DNA from: Loktanella sp.
Lineage (GTDB): Bacteria > Pseudomonadota > Alphaproteobacteria > Rhodobacterales > Rhodobacteraceae
NCBI GenBank assembly: GCA_017390475.1
Contig: JAFPBO010000013.1
Coordinates: 1 to 64,000, forward strand
DNA length: 64,000 bases
Reading direction: 5' to 3'
Every line of letters begins with the position of its first letter. Position 1 is the stretch's first letter. The notes beneath the pieces were generated by a model. That model was given only the letters and a program-made list of their open reading frames with translations, was not told the DNA's origin and made no database searches. Position numbers and translations under genes: made by a program. Below, one piece after another: positions 1 to 8,720 of this stretch.

Positions 1-98
1 CCAGGTTCCGGTCAGACCACCCAGAACGCCTGAGGCGACGCCCGCTACCCATTCCACCAGCCGCCGCAGATGGGGTGGGATCACGGGACGCCAGCTAT
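1..98 (-). pseudogene. TauE/SafE-family permease fragment
   Basis: Read on the minus strand from about position 99 to 1, one frame gives an open stretch of 33 residues containing the run RRLVEWVAGVASGVLGG followed by LTGTW. From memory this resembles the glycine-rich segment of sulfite exporter TauE/SafE permeases, which are multi-pass inner-membrane proteins. The match stops where dnaE2 similarity begins on the other strand (about 93-99), so the upstream part of this permease is absent here; its downstream part would continue left of the window. The call rests on a short stretch and no alignment was possible. Confidence 0.45.
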
Positions 99-2138
99 GA
101 AAAATACGGCCGCCACCGTGCCGGGCTTTGTGCGACCGTGATCCATTACCGTCCCCGCATGGCCGTGCGTGAGGTGGGGCGCGTGATGGGCCTGTCAGAG
201 GATATCACCACCGCACTGGCCAAAACGATCTGGGGGTCATGGGGCCGCGAGATTGGCGCGGCACAGGCGGCAGAGGCGGGGATCGACCTGCGTGATCCGT
301 TGATGGCGCGCACGATCCGGCTCGCCGATCAGATGATCGGGATGCCGCGCCATCTGGGCCAGCATGTTGGCGGGTTCATCCTGACCGAAACGCCGTTGAG
401 CCAGACCGTGCCGATCGGCAATGGCGCGATGCCGGACCGCAGCTTCATTGAATGGGACAAGGATGATATCGACGAATTGGGGATATTGAAGGTCGATGTG
501 CTGGCGCTGGGGATGCTGACCTGTATCCGTAAGGCATTTGACCTGATTGCCGCCCATCATGGCAAACGCTTTGATCTTGCCACAGTCCCGCAGGAAGACC
601 CTGCCGTCTATGACATGCTGTGCAAGGGTGATTCCCTGGGTACCTTTCAGGTCGAAAGCCGTGCGCAGATGAATATGCTGCCGCGTCTGCGCCCGCGTGA
701 ATTCTACGATCTGGTCATTCAGGTTGCCATCGTCCGCCCCGGCCCGATTCAGGGCGACATGGTCCACCCTTACCTGCGCCGCCGCAGCGGGGCAGAGGTG
801 ACGGAATATCCGTCCCCCGGCCCTGACCATGACCCTGATGAGCTGAAAAAAGTCCTCGCCAGAACCCTTGGTGTGCCGATTTTTCAGGAACAGGCGATGA
901 AAATAGCCATGGTCGCTGCTGAATTTTCCACCAAAGAGGCAAATGAACTGCGCAAGGCGATGGCGACCTTCCGGTCGCGCGGCACTATTGGCGCGCTGGA
1001 GGAAAAGATGGTGGGCCGGATGATCCGGCGCGGCTATGACCCGGATTTTGCGGCGCGCTGTTTCAACCAGATCAAAGGCTTTGGCGATTACGGTTTTCCC
1101 GAAAGCCACGCTGCCAGCTTTGCCCTGCTGGTCTATATTTCCAGCTGGATCAAATGCCATTACCCGGATGTCTTCTGCGCGGCCCTGCTGAATTCCCAGC
1201 CGATGGGGTTTTACGCACCCGCCCAGATCGTGCGCGATGCCCGCGAACATGGGGTGATCGTGCGGGCGGCGGATGTGAATTTCTCTGACTGGGACACAAC
1301 GCTGGAACCGCTGTCGCCCGGTGTTTTCGCGGTCAGGCTGGGGCTGCGCCAGATTGACGGGATGCGACAGGACATGGCGCACAGGATCATGGATGCGCGC
1401 AGGGCCCCTTTCGACGATCTCAAGGATCTCAAGGATCGCGCAAGGCTGGATGCAGGCACGATACGCAAACTGGCGGCGGCGGATGCGCTGCGGTCGCTGG
1501 GGCTGGACCGCAGGCAGGCGTTGTGGGATGCGCGCGCCTTGCGTGATGCGCCTGATCTGCCGCTGTTCGCGCAAACCCGTGATGAAGGGGCAGAGGTGCG
1601 GTTTGACCTGCCGCAGATGCCGGTCTGTGAACAAGTGGTGGCGGATTACCAGACGCTGCGCCTGTCATTGAAAGCACATCCGATGCGGTTCCTGCGCCAC
1701 AGTATGACGCAACAGGGCTATCGTGCTGCCGCCGATCTGGCGCAAATGCGACATGGGCAGAGGGTGAAACTGGCCGGGCTGGTGCTGATCCGCCAGCGCC
1801 CCGGCAGCGCCAAAGGCGTCTGTTTCATCACGCTGGAGGATGAAACCGGTGTCGCCAATCTGGTGATCTGGCCCAAGGTGATGGAGGCGAACCGCAAAAC
1901 CGTGATGCAGGCCCGGCTGATGGATGTGCAAGGTGTGGTGCAGCGCGATGGTGCTGTGATCCATGTAGTGGCCTATGTGCTGACCGACCGCAGTGATGCT
2001 TTGGCGCGGCTGTCCGATGATGCGATGCAGCCGCCGCTGGCCCATGCCGATGAGGTCCGCCGCCCTGTCGGCGGTGATCCACGGGCTGGCCATCCGCGCG
2101 ATGTGCGGGTGATCCCGAAATCGCGGGATTTTCACTAA
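75..2138 (+). pseudogene. dnaE2: error-prone DNA polymerase DnaE2, 5'-truncated remnant
   Basis: This encodes the C-terminal two thirds of DnaE2, the C-family polymerase used in SOS mutagenesis with ImuA/ImuB. An open frame begins at GTG 75, but similarity starts only around residue 8 (YEKYGRHRAGLCATV). In the family this follows the PDIDVDFEH motif, which carries two of the three catalytic aspartates and is absent here. The third aspartate is kept (ILKVDVLALGMLT), as are the fingers region, the helix-hairpin-helix part (FPESHAASFALLVY) and the C-terminal OB fold (about residues 560-660). The length is 687 aa against roughly 1,050-1,100 for a full protein. No imuA or imuB precedes it. It probably cannot polymerise, and the intact reading frame suggests a recent break or an assembly join. 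Confidence 0.82.
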
Positions 2139-2269
2139 GGGCTGTTAGGTTTCATTTTCCTCTTCCGCCGCATCACGCGCGAAGGTCAGCTTCCGTCCGC
2201 CGACCCACCTCGGCCGGTTTATGACGCAAAGACCCACGTCATCTGACTTTCAAATCCAGCACAGCAAAA

Positions 2270-2716
2270 TCAAAGGTCGCGGTTTGCGTCCAAATAGGCC
2301 CTGATTTTTTCCAGTTGCGGGATCAGGTCGCTGATCGTGCCATCCCCCAGATCCTCGGTGATCTGTCGGATCGGGTCTGCCATGCTGGCGATGGACAGGG
2401 CATGTAAGTCGCGTCCCGCCTCGGTCAGGAACACGATTTTGCTGCGCCCGTCGCCGGGGTTGGGCGCCAACCTGATGGCGCTGCGCTTTTCCAGTACGGC
2501 GAGTGTGTGGGTCATCGTCGTCTTGGGCACCTGAAAGGCGGATGCCAGCGCCAGCGGTGTCTTGGCATCGCCCAGCCGGACCAAGTGGTTCAAAAGCGCA
2601 AAATGCGACACATGCAATCCGTCGGGCAGTCGGGACGCGAATATCGCCCCGGCCAGTTGGTTGATGATTCCGATCTCGTTGAAAAACCGGAATACGCGTC
2701 TGCCTTCGTCGTCCAT
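2270..2716 (-). CDS. MarR-family transcriptional regulator
   Basis: A 148-residue protein with a winged helix-turn-helix over roughly residues 35-100 (ALLNHLVRLGDAKTPLALASAFQV, then TTMTHTLAVLEKRSAI and the wing DGRSKIVFLTEAG). This is the usual size and layout of MarR dimers, which sense small ligands and repress nearby operons. It lies 7 bases downstream of the Tat-type nitroreductase gene on the same strand, so the two are probably co-transcribed, and the paired palindromes upstream of that gene are a natural operator for it (inference). The ligand is unknown. Confidence 0.85.
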   Translation of the reverse strand: MDDEGRRVFRFFNEIGIINQLAGAIFASRLPDGLHVSHFALLNHLVRLGDAKTPLALASAFQVPKTTMTHTLAVLEKRSAIRLAPNPGDGRSKIVFLTEAGRDLHALSIASMADPIRQITEDLGDGTISDLIPQLEKIRAYLDANRDL

Positions 2717-2723
2717 TCTGCCC

Positions 2724-3863
2724 TCAGATCAGCTTGGCCTCCAGCGGCCAGCGGGGGCTTGGGGCTATGTTCGGGCCATAGCCCAGACGGCACAGCATCT
2801 GAAGCGTTTCCCCGTTCTGCGCCAGCATCGCATGCGCAGCGTCGTAATGCACCGCCATTTCAGGGAATTCCTGCAAGGCCTGGCTCAGTGGTTGCATCCC
2901 CACACCCAGACCCGTCGCGGCAAGGTTCAGGCGCACCCAATCGCGCCCTGCCATGATCTGGTCGGTGCGGGTGTTGCCCATCGTCGCCTGCCACAGATGG
3001 CCCATGGCGGTTTCGGGTCCAGCCAGCACGGCGGCCTTGCCTTGGGCAAAGATGGTGGTGGTGGGATCGCCCATCGCCTCTCGCGTCATCAGGCCAAAGG
3101 CGCCCAAAGTCTCGAACAGCGGACCGGAGAAGTCGATGCCGTCGGGGCTGGCATCGACCTCGGCCTTGCCGATGCGGAACAGGTCCACGCTTTCCTTGAA
3201 CGTATGCGGCGTGTCGACTTCCAGGCTCAGCGCGTCTGTGGTCAACCGACGCAAGGCGGCGATGCTGTCGGGTGTGGCGTCGCCCGCAACGCGGCTGCCA
3301 TGGATCGCGGCGGCGGCGATCTGCGCGATGGTATCGGGTGCCACAGGGCGGGTGGTGTCGTAGGGGTCCTTGTTCGACCGCCGTGTCATCACATGCGCGA
3401 ACAACGGGTCGGGTGCGATGCCCGGATCAGTGCGGAAAGTCGCGATGGCGATGGGCCGGTGGTCCAGCGCTGTATCGTCTTCGCCTTGCGGAAAAAGGAC
3501 GAGGTCCACGGCATAGCCATCCTGCGCTGCCGCCATGACCATGATTTCCAGAAAACAGCCCAGCCCGATGGTGATCTGGCGGTTGAATGGATCGGTGTCG
3601 GGCAGCAGGCGGTCGGTATCGACTGTCAGCACTACCGTGTTAGGCCGCGACAGATCAACAAGCCACGGCTGCCGGTTATGCGGATTGGGGGCCAGAATGG
3701 CATAGGACAGCGCCCGCTTGCGCGGTTCATCATACAGGCTGCCTGCCTGATCCCACGGGGCAAAGGCCGCCGTTGGTTTGCGGCTGGCAATCGTGCCGAG
3801 TGTTGCCGTGGCAGCAAGGATGATGCCACCACCGGTCAGGCAAAGGAATTTGCGACGGTTCAT
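2724..3863 (-). CDS. Tat-exported nitroreductase-like (Acg family) protein
   Basis: A 379-residue protein starting MNRRKFLCLTGG followed by a hydrophobic stretch, a twin-arginine signal peptide, so it should be folded in the cytoplasm (probably with flavin) and exported to the periplasm. The body resembles Acg-type divergent nitroreductases: an early APNPHNRQPW motif, a MTRRSNKDPYD segment where the nitroreductase fold begins, and a C-terminal GLGVGMQPLSQALQEFPEM helix. It is the first gene of a two-gene unit with the MarR regulator. The substrate is not evident from sequence; a role in handling xenobiotic or redox-active compounds is an inference from the family and the MarR partner. Confidence 0.75.
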   Translation of the reverse strand: MNRRKFLCLTGGGIILAATATLGTIASRKPTAAFAPWDQAGSLYDEPRKRALSYAILAPNPHNRQPWLVDLSRPNTVVLTVDTDRLLPDTDPFNRQITIGLGCFLEIMVMAAAQDGYAVDLVLFPQGEDDTALDHRPIAIATFRTDPGIAPDPLFAHVMTRRSNKDPYDTTRPVAPDTIAQIAAAAIHGSRVAGDATPDSIAALRRLTTDALSLEVDTPHTFKESVDLFRIGKAEVDASPDGIDFSGPLFETLGAFGLMTREAMGDPTTTIFAQGKAAVLAGPETAMGHLWQATMGNTRTDQIMAGRDWVRLNLAATGLGVGMQPLSQALQEFPEMAVHYDAAHAMLAQNGETLQMLCRLGYGPNIAPSPRWPLEAKLI

Positions 3864-3888
3864 TGTAGGTCTCCTGTTTGGTTTGAAA

Positions 3889-3924
3889 AGTACGATATCG
3901 AACTACATAATACGATATCGCACT
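3889..3924. promoter_or_regulatory. paired palindromic operator (candidate MarR site)
   Basis: The decamer TACGATATCG occurs twice, at 3891-3900 and 3911-3920, exactly 20 bases apart (two helical turns). Each sits in a partly symmetrical 16-base block of the form A-(G/A)-T-N-CGATATCG-N-ACT. The pair lies 26 bases upstream of the nitroreductase start and between it and the divergent LysR gene, which is where a MarR dimer pair would bind. This is seen directly; the assignment to MarR is inferred. Confidence 0.6.
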
Positions 3925-3997
3925 AAATGCGAGTCTCTTGTATTGCGCCGGTGTTCGATTGTATCCGTGCCCGGCCCCTTGATCCGAAAGGCCCGCC

Positions 3998-4888
3998 ATG
4001 CGGCTGAACCTCAAACAGCTGGAAGCCTTCGTCTGGGTCGCTGACCTGCAGAGTTTTCGTGGTGCGGCGGACAGGCTGGGCACGACGCAGCCCAACATCT
4101 CGGCCCGGATTGCCGCGCTGGAACAGGCGCTTGGCAATGTGCTGATGACCCGTGATGCCGGATCGGTGCAGCTGACCAGCAAAGGCCGCGATCTGCTGGT
4201 CCATGCCCGCCGGGTGCTGGATGCGACTGACGCTTTGGTCGCAGCAGCGGATCAGAAAGCATTGATCGACGGCACCCTGCGGTTGGGGGTGACCGAAATG
4301 ATCGTCCATACTTGGCTGCGTGATTATCTGCGGCGGCTGAAAGAGACTTATCCCAATCTTTCGGTGGAATTGACCGTTGATCTGTCAGTCAATCTGGAAG
4401 CCATGCTGGCCGAGCGCCGGATCGATCTGGCGATCCAGAACGGCCCGTTTACCCGGATGGCAACGGGTGAGATTGATCTGGGTGCCTACGCACTGATCTG
4501 GGTGGCCGGCCGCGATCTGGGCTTGCCAAAGATTGCGCAGATTGATGATCTCGCCGCCCATCCTATCCTGACCCATGCCCGTGATACCCAGTTATTCGCG
4601 CAGGTTGCGGCGCATTTTGCCGCCGCAAAAGTGCCTGTGCGGCTGGTCCCGTCCAGCAATCTGGCCGCCTGTCTGCATATGACCATCGACGGGATGGGGG
4701 TGGCGAGTTTGCCTGCCGCGATGGTCTCCGATGCGCTGGCACGTGGTGATCTGGTGGCGGTCAGCTATGATTGGACGCCTGCGCCATTGCATTTTTTTGC
4801 GCGCTATGATGCTGCGAAATCTGCCCGGATCGTTGGCGAGGCCGCAGCGGTGGCTTTGGCGGCAAAGCTGTTTGATCAGAAAAGATGA
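3998..4888 (+). CDS. LysR-family transcriptional regulator
   Basis: A 296-residue LysR-type regulator. The N-terminal helix-turn-helix is clear (residues 1-60: LNLKQLEAFVWVADLQSF, AADRLGTTQPNISARIAALE), followed by a linker helix and a periplasmic-binding-like effector domain (about 90-290). It is divergent from the nitroreductase/MarR pair and lies 77 bases upstream of hyuA in the same direction, so it most likely regulates the hyuA-hyuB-oxidoreductase-SDR operon. Inducer unknown; a breakdown intermediate of the operon's substrate is the usual case for this family. Confidence 0.9.
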   Translation: MRLNLKQLEAFVWVADLQSFRGAADRLGTTQPNISARIAALEQALGNVLMTRDAGSVQLTSKGRDLLVHARRVLDATDALVAAADQKALIDGTLRLGVTEMIVHTWLRDYLRRLKETYPNLSVELTVDLSVNLEAMLAERRIDLAIQNGPFTRMATGEIDLGAYALIWVAGRDLGLPKIAQIDDLAAHPILTHARDTQLFAQVAAHFAAAKVPVRLVPSSNLAACLHMTIDGMGVASLPAAMVSDALARGDLVAVSYDWTPAPLHFFARYDAAKSARIVGEAAAVALAAKLFDQKR

Positions 4889-4915
4889 TCCAATAAATCG
4901 CATAAAATAATTGGA
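4889..4915. promoter_or_regulatory. inverted repeat upstream of hyuA (candidate LysR-type operator)
   Basis: TCCAAT (4889-4894) and ATTGGA (4910-4915) form a perfect inverted repeat around an AT-rich 15-base centre, directly after the LysR stop codon and about 50 bases before hyuA. Position and symmetry fit a LysR-type binding site. The span is wider than the classical T-N11-A box, so the assignment is tentative. Confidence 0.35.
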
Positions 4916-4965
4916 TGTGATGCTGGCAGCGGCCTAGGCTGTCCCTGACAACAAAGGGGCAGATC

Positions 4966-7041
4966 ATGCAACATGACATCCGCATGGGCGTTGATATTGG
5001 TGGCACATTCACCGATGTGGTGCTGGAATCCGCTGGTACCAGCCATTCCACCAAGGTGCTGACCACCTATGCCGCCCCCGAGGATGCGATCATCGACGGG
5101 ATGCATCAGGTCTGCGCCAAGGCCGGGATCGCGCCCGCGCAGATCGGCCAGATCATCCATGGTACGACTTTGGCCACCAATGCGCTGATCGAACGGCGCG
5201 GCGCGCGTACGGCGCTGATCACGACCCAAGGCTTCCGCGATGTGATCGAAATGCGCACCGAAAGCCGGTTTGAACAATATGATCTGAACCTGCAATTGCC
5301 CGAACCTTTGCTGCCACGCCAGCACAGATTTACCCTGGCCGAACGTGTCGATGCACAGGGGAATGTTCTGATCCCGCTGGACCGGGCAGAGGTCGTGGCG
5401 ATGGCTGATACACTCGCGTCCTACAATTTTGAAAGTATCGCTGTCGGGTTGATCCATGCCTATCTGAACCCCGACCATGAAAAGATGATCCGCGACGTGC
5501 TGGCCGAAAAGCTGCCGGATGTCATGGTGTCGCTGTCGTCCGAAGTCTCGCCGCAGATGCGGGAATATGAACGGTTCAACACCACTGTCGCCAATGCCTA
5601 TATCAAGCCCTTGATGAAATCCTATCTGGGTCGACTCAAGACCCGCCTTGCGGATGAAGGCGCGGATTGCCCGGTGTTCCTGATGCATTCGGGCGGCGGG
5701 ATCATCAGCATTGAAAATGCCGCTGAATTTCCGGTGCGGCTGGTCGAATCCGGCCCTGCGGGCGGTGCGGTTTTTGCCGCCCATATTGCCGCGCGTTACG
5801 GGCTGGATAAAATCCTGTCCTTTGACATGGGCGGCACCACCGCCAAGATCTGCCTGATCAAGAACCAGACGCCAAAAACCGCCCGCGTGTTCGAGGTCGC
5901 GCGCAGTTACCGGTTCAAGAAAGGCTCTGGCATGCCAATTTCCATCCCGGTGATTGATATGGTCGAGATCGGGGCAGGTGGTGGTAGCCTTGCCCATGTC
6001 GATGCGATGCGCCAGATCAGGGTCGGCCCGGAAAGCGCGGGGTCCGAACCGGGGCCTGCCTGCTACGGGCGCGGCGGTGCAAGACCCGCCGTCACCGATG
6101 CCGATCTGCTGCTGGGTAAGCTTGACCCTGATAATTTCGCGGGTGGGTCGATCAAGCTGCACAAGGATGCGTCCAAGGCTGCGCTGAGCGCACTTGGCGC
6201 GCCTTTGGATATGGATGCCATTACCGCCGCCTACGGCTTGGCCGAGGTGGTAGATGAAAACATGGCCAATGCCGCGCGTGTGCATGCTGTCGAGAATGGC
6301 GAGGATCTGGCCGGTTACACAATGATCGCCTTCGGTGGGGCTGCACCCCTGCATGCCGGACGTTTGTGTGAAAAGCTGGGGATCACCCGGTTGCTGGTGC
6401 CGACAGGGGCGGGCGTGGGTTCTGCCATCGGTTTCCTGCGCGCGCCGTTCAGCTTTGAGGCGACGCGCAGCGTTTATATGAAACTGTCGGCCTTTGATTC
6501 CGGTCAGGTGCGCGACCTGCTGGCAGCGCTGGCTGCGGAAGCGACCGGTTTCGTGCGCAATTGCGATGCCAAAGCCCCGATCGAAGCCCAGTATAAGGTC
6601 TATATGCGCTACACTGGCCAAGGCTGGGAAATTCCGGTCAGCCTGACGGCGGATCAGGCGCAGAATCCTGATGCTGCCAGCTTTCAGGCTTTGTTCGAGG
6701 CTGATTATGCCAGCCTCTTTGGCCGCATCGTAACCGGCATGGATATCGAAATCACTGTCTGGGCGGTGAACGCGACGACGGCAAGCGTCAGCGCCGCGCC
6801 TTTGGCCGAGACCCCCGCAGGGCGGCAAGTGACCGCGGGTGATCATCGCGCCTTGTTCGATCCGGCGCTTGCCCGCATGACGGATGCGCAGGTCGTGCCG
6901 CGCGCTAGTCTTTCCCCCGGTGATCATGTCACTGGCCCCGCGCTGATCACCGAGGATGAAACCACCATTGTCATCCCCGTCAGCCGCATGGCCACCGCCC
7001 GGCCCGATGGCACCATCGACATCACGGAGATACGCACATGA
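4966..7041 (+). CDS. hyuA: hydantoinase/oxoprolinase family protein, HyuA subunit
   Basis: A 691-residue protein of the N-methylhydantoinase A / 5-oxoprolinase A-subunit family, which uses ATP to open cyclic amides such as hydantoins or 5-oxoproline together with a B subunit. The N-terminal nucleotide-binding motif MGVDIGGTFTDVVLE (residues 7-21) and the second phosphate-binding motif FDMGGTTAK (286-294) are intact, as is the conserved EIGAGGGSLAHVD segment (about 331-343). The AAAGGGG ribosome site at 4954-4960 supports the chosen ATG. The stop overlaps the start of hyuB in an ATGA, indicating translational coupling. Acetophenone- or acetone-carboxylase-type relatives share this fold, so the true substrate is open. 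Confidence 0.88.
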   Translation: MQHDIRMGVDIGGTFTDVVLESAGTSHSTKVLTTYAAPEDAIIDGMHQVCAKAGIAPAQIGQIIHGTTLATNALIERRGARTALITTQGFRDVIEMRTESRFEQYDLNLQLPEPLLPRQHRFTLAERVDAQGNVLIPLDRAEVVAMADTLASYNFESIAVGLIHAYLNPDHEKMIRDVLAEKLPDVMVSLSSEVSPQMREYERFNTTVANAYIKPLMKSYLGRLKTRLADEGADCPVFLMHSGGGIISIENAAEFPVRLVESGPAGGAVFAAHIAARYGLDKILSFDMGGTTAKICLIKNQTPKTARVFEVARSYRFKKGSGMPISIPVIDMVEIGAGGGSLAHVDAMRQIRVGPESAGSEPGPACYGRGGARPAVTDADLLLGKLDPDNFAGGSIKLHKDASKAALSALGAPLDMDAITAAYGLAEVVDENMANAARVHAVENGEDLAGYTMIAFGGAAPLHAGRLCEKLGITRLLVPTGAGVGSAIGFLRAPFSFEATRSVYMKLSAFDSGQVRDLLAALAAEATGFVRNCDAKAPIEAQYKVYMRYTGQGWEIPVSLTADQAQNPDAASFQALFEADYASLFGRIVTGMDIEITVWAVNATTASVSAAPLAETPAGRQVTAGDHRALFDPALARMTDAQVVPRASLSPGDHVTGPALITEDETTIVIPVSRMATARPDGTIDITEIRT

Positions 7042-8720
7042 GCAATGTCGCCAATCAAGTCATGTGGAACCGCCTGATTTCCATTGTCGAGGAGCAGGCG
7101 CAGGCGCTGGTCCGCACCGCCTTTTCCACCTCGGTGCGGGAAGCAGGTGATCTGTCCGCAGGTGTCTACAACGCTGAAGGCCTTATGCTGGCGCAGGCGG
7201 TGACCGGCACGCCGGGCCATGTCAATGCAATGGCCGATGCCGTGCCGCATTTCATCCGCCGGATCGGGCGCGACACGATCCGCGAAGGTGACGTCTATAT
7301 TACCAACGACCCTTGGGAAGGCACCGGCCATCTGCATGATTTCACAGTTGTGACCCCGGCGTTTCATCAGGGCCGCCTTGCTGGATTTTTCGCCTGCACC
7401 GCACATGTTGTCGATGTCGGCGGGCGCGGCTTTGGCGCGGATGCAGCGAGTGTCTATGAAGAAGGCATCCATATCCCCATCATGCGCTTTGCGGATGCGG
7501 GGACAGTGGATGCCACGCTGATCGGCATCATCCGCAGCAATGTGCGTGAACCGGATCAGGTGATCGGTGATCTTTATGCGCTGGCCACCTGTAACGAGAT
7601 CGGCCAGCGCCGTCTGACCGAGATGATGGGCGAATTCGCGCTTGATGATCTGACGGGGATCGGCAGCTTCATTCTCGAAAACTCGCGCCGTGCCACGCTG
7701 GAACGGATCGCCGCCTTGCCGCGCGATACGGCCACTGGAGCGATGCGGATTGATGGTTTCGATGTGCCGATTGATCTGTGCGTCAGTCTGACCATAAATG
7801 GTGACCGGATCACCTGCGATTTCACGGGGACTTCGGGGATCGACAAGAAAGGCATCAACGTGCCGCTGGTCTATACCAAGGCCTATGCCTGCTATGCGCT
7901 GAAATGCGCGATCGCCCCGGAGATTCCCAATAACGCGGCCTCGCTCGCGCCTTTCGAAATTACCGCGCCCGAGGGTAGTATCGTCAACGCGGTGCATCCG
8001 GCTCCTGTCGCCTTGCGTCATATCATCGGCCATATGATCCCTGACGTCGTGTTTGATGCACTGGACAAGATCCTGCCCGCGACCGTCCCCGCCGAAGGTG
8101 CGGGCTGTCTGTGCAATTTTCAGGTCAGCCTGCGCCCGACCACCGGGCAGGGGCGGCGGGCAGAAGTGCTGACCTTCAATTCCGGCGGTGCCGGTGCGCG
8201 GCCCGGCGTGGACGGGTTGAACGCCACTGCCTTTCCATCGGGCGTGATGACCATGCCGGTCGAGGCGACCGAACATACCGGCCCGGTCATCATCTGGCGC
8301 AAGGAATTACGTCCTGACAGCGGCGGGGCAGGGCAATATCGTGGCGGTCTGGGGCAATATATGGAGGTTGGGCCAGCTGCCGGTTTTGAGGCGGATTTCT
8401 CTGCCATGTTCGACCGCGTGCATCATCCTGCGCGCGGAAGGCAGGGCGGTGCGGATGGTGCCGCGACCACAATTGCGCTGGATGATGGCGGGGTGATGCA
8501 AGGCAAAGGCAAGCAGTTCGTGCCCGCCGGGCGGCGCGTCATGCTGGGGCTGCCGGGTGGGGCTGGCTATGGTGATCCGGCCAGCCGCGACCCTGAACTG
8601 GTCAAGCGTGACCTTGCGCGCGGCTATATTTCTGCGAAAGCTGCGATGCGCGATTACGGGCTGAGCGAGGCCGATATCGCCGCCATAGAGACCCAAGTGA
8701 CCAAGGGAGACACCGCCTGA
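7038..8720 (+). CDS. hyuB: hydantoinase B/oxoprolinase family protein, HyuB subunit
   Basis: A 560-residue partner of HyuA. Recognisable family segments are the N-terminal MWNRLISIVEEQAQALVRTAFS, the ITNDPWEGTGHLHDF motif near residues 92-106 and the C-terminal GGAGQYRGGLGQYMEV and PGGAGYGDP glycine-rich stretches. It forms the catalytic complex with the A subunit. The start codon overlaps the hyuA stop by four bases and its stop (TGA 8718-8720) shares a base with the next start codon, so hyuA, hyuB and the flavoenzyme are tightly coupled. Confidence 0.88.
   Translation: MSNVANQVMWNRLISIVEEQAQALVRTAFSTSVREAGDLSAGVYNAEGLMLAQAVTGTPGHVNAMADAVPHFIRRIGRDTIREGDVYITNDPWEGTGHLHDFTVVTPAFHQGRLAGFFACTAHVVDVGGRGFGADAASVYEEGIHIPIMRFADAGTVDATLIGIIRSNVREPDQVIGDLYALATCNEIGQRRLTEMMGEFALDDLTGIGSFILENSRRATLERIAALPRDTATGAMRIDGFDVPIDLCVSLTINGDRITCDFTGTSGIDKKGINVPLVYTKAYACYALKCAIAPEIPNNAASLAPFEITAPEGSIVNAVHPAPVALRHIIGHMIPDVVFDALDKILPATVPAEGAGCLCNFQVSLRPTTGQGRRAEVLTFNSGGAGARPGVDGLNATAFPSGVMTMPVEATEHTGPVIIWRKELRPDSGGAGQYRGGLGQYMEVGPAAGFEADFSAMFDRVHHPARGRQGGADGAATTIALDDGGVMQGKGKQFVPAGRRVMLGLPGGAGYGDPASRDPELVKRDLARGYISAKAAMRDYGLSEADIAAIETQVTKGDTA

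Noticed and set aside
237-1634. Long open frame antisense to dnaE2 (465 codons)
   Set aside because: It mirrors a gene with strong family similarity, has a His/Gln/Arg-rich composition typical of antisense frames in GC-rich DNA, and no recognisable domain.
2139-2269. Minus-strand stretch ending RPRWVGGRKLTFARDAAEEE-N-E-T before a stop, and a short FDFAVLDL run resembling a receiver domain
   Set aside because: Each is under about 35 codons with an in-frame stop immediately upstream. They could be gene remnants near the broken dnaE2, but the evidence is too thin to annotate.
4876-6927. 683-codon open frame antisense to hyuA
   Set aside because: Same shadow-frame composition, and it fully overlaps a well-supported HyuA with intact motifs.
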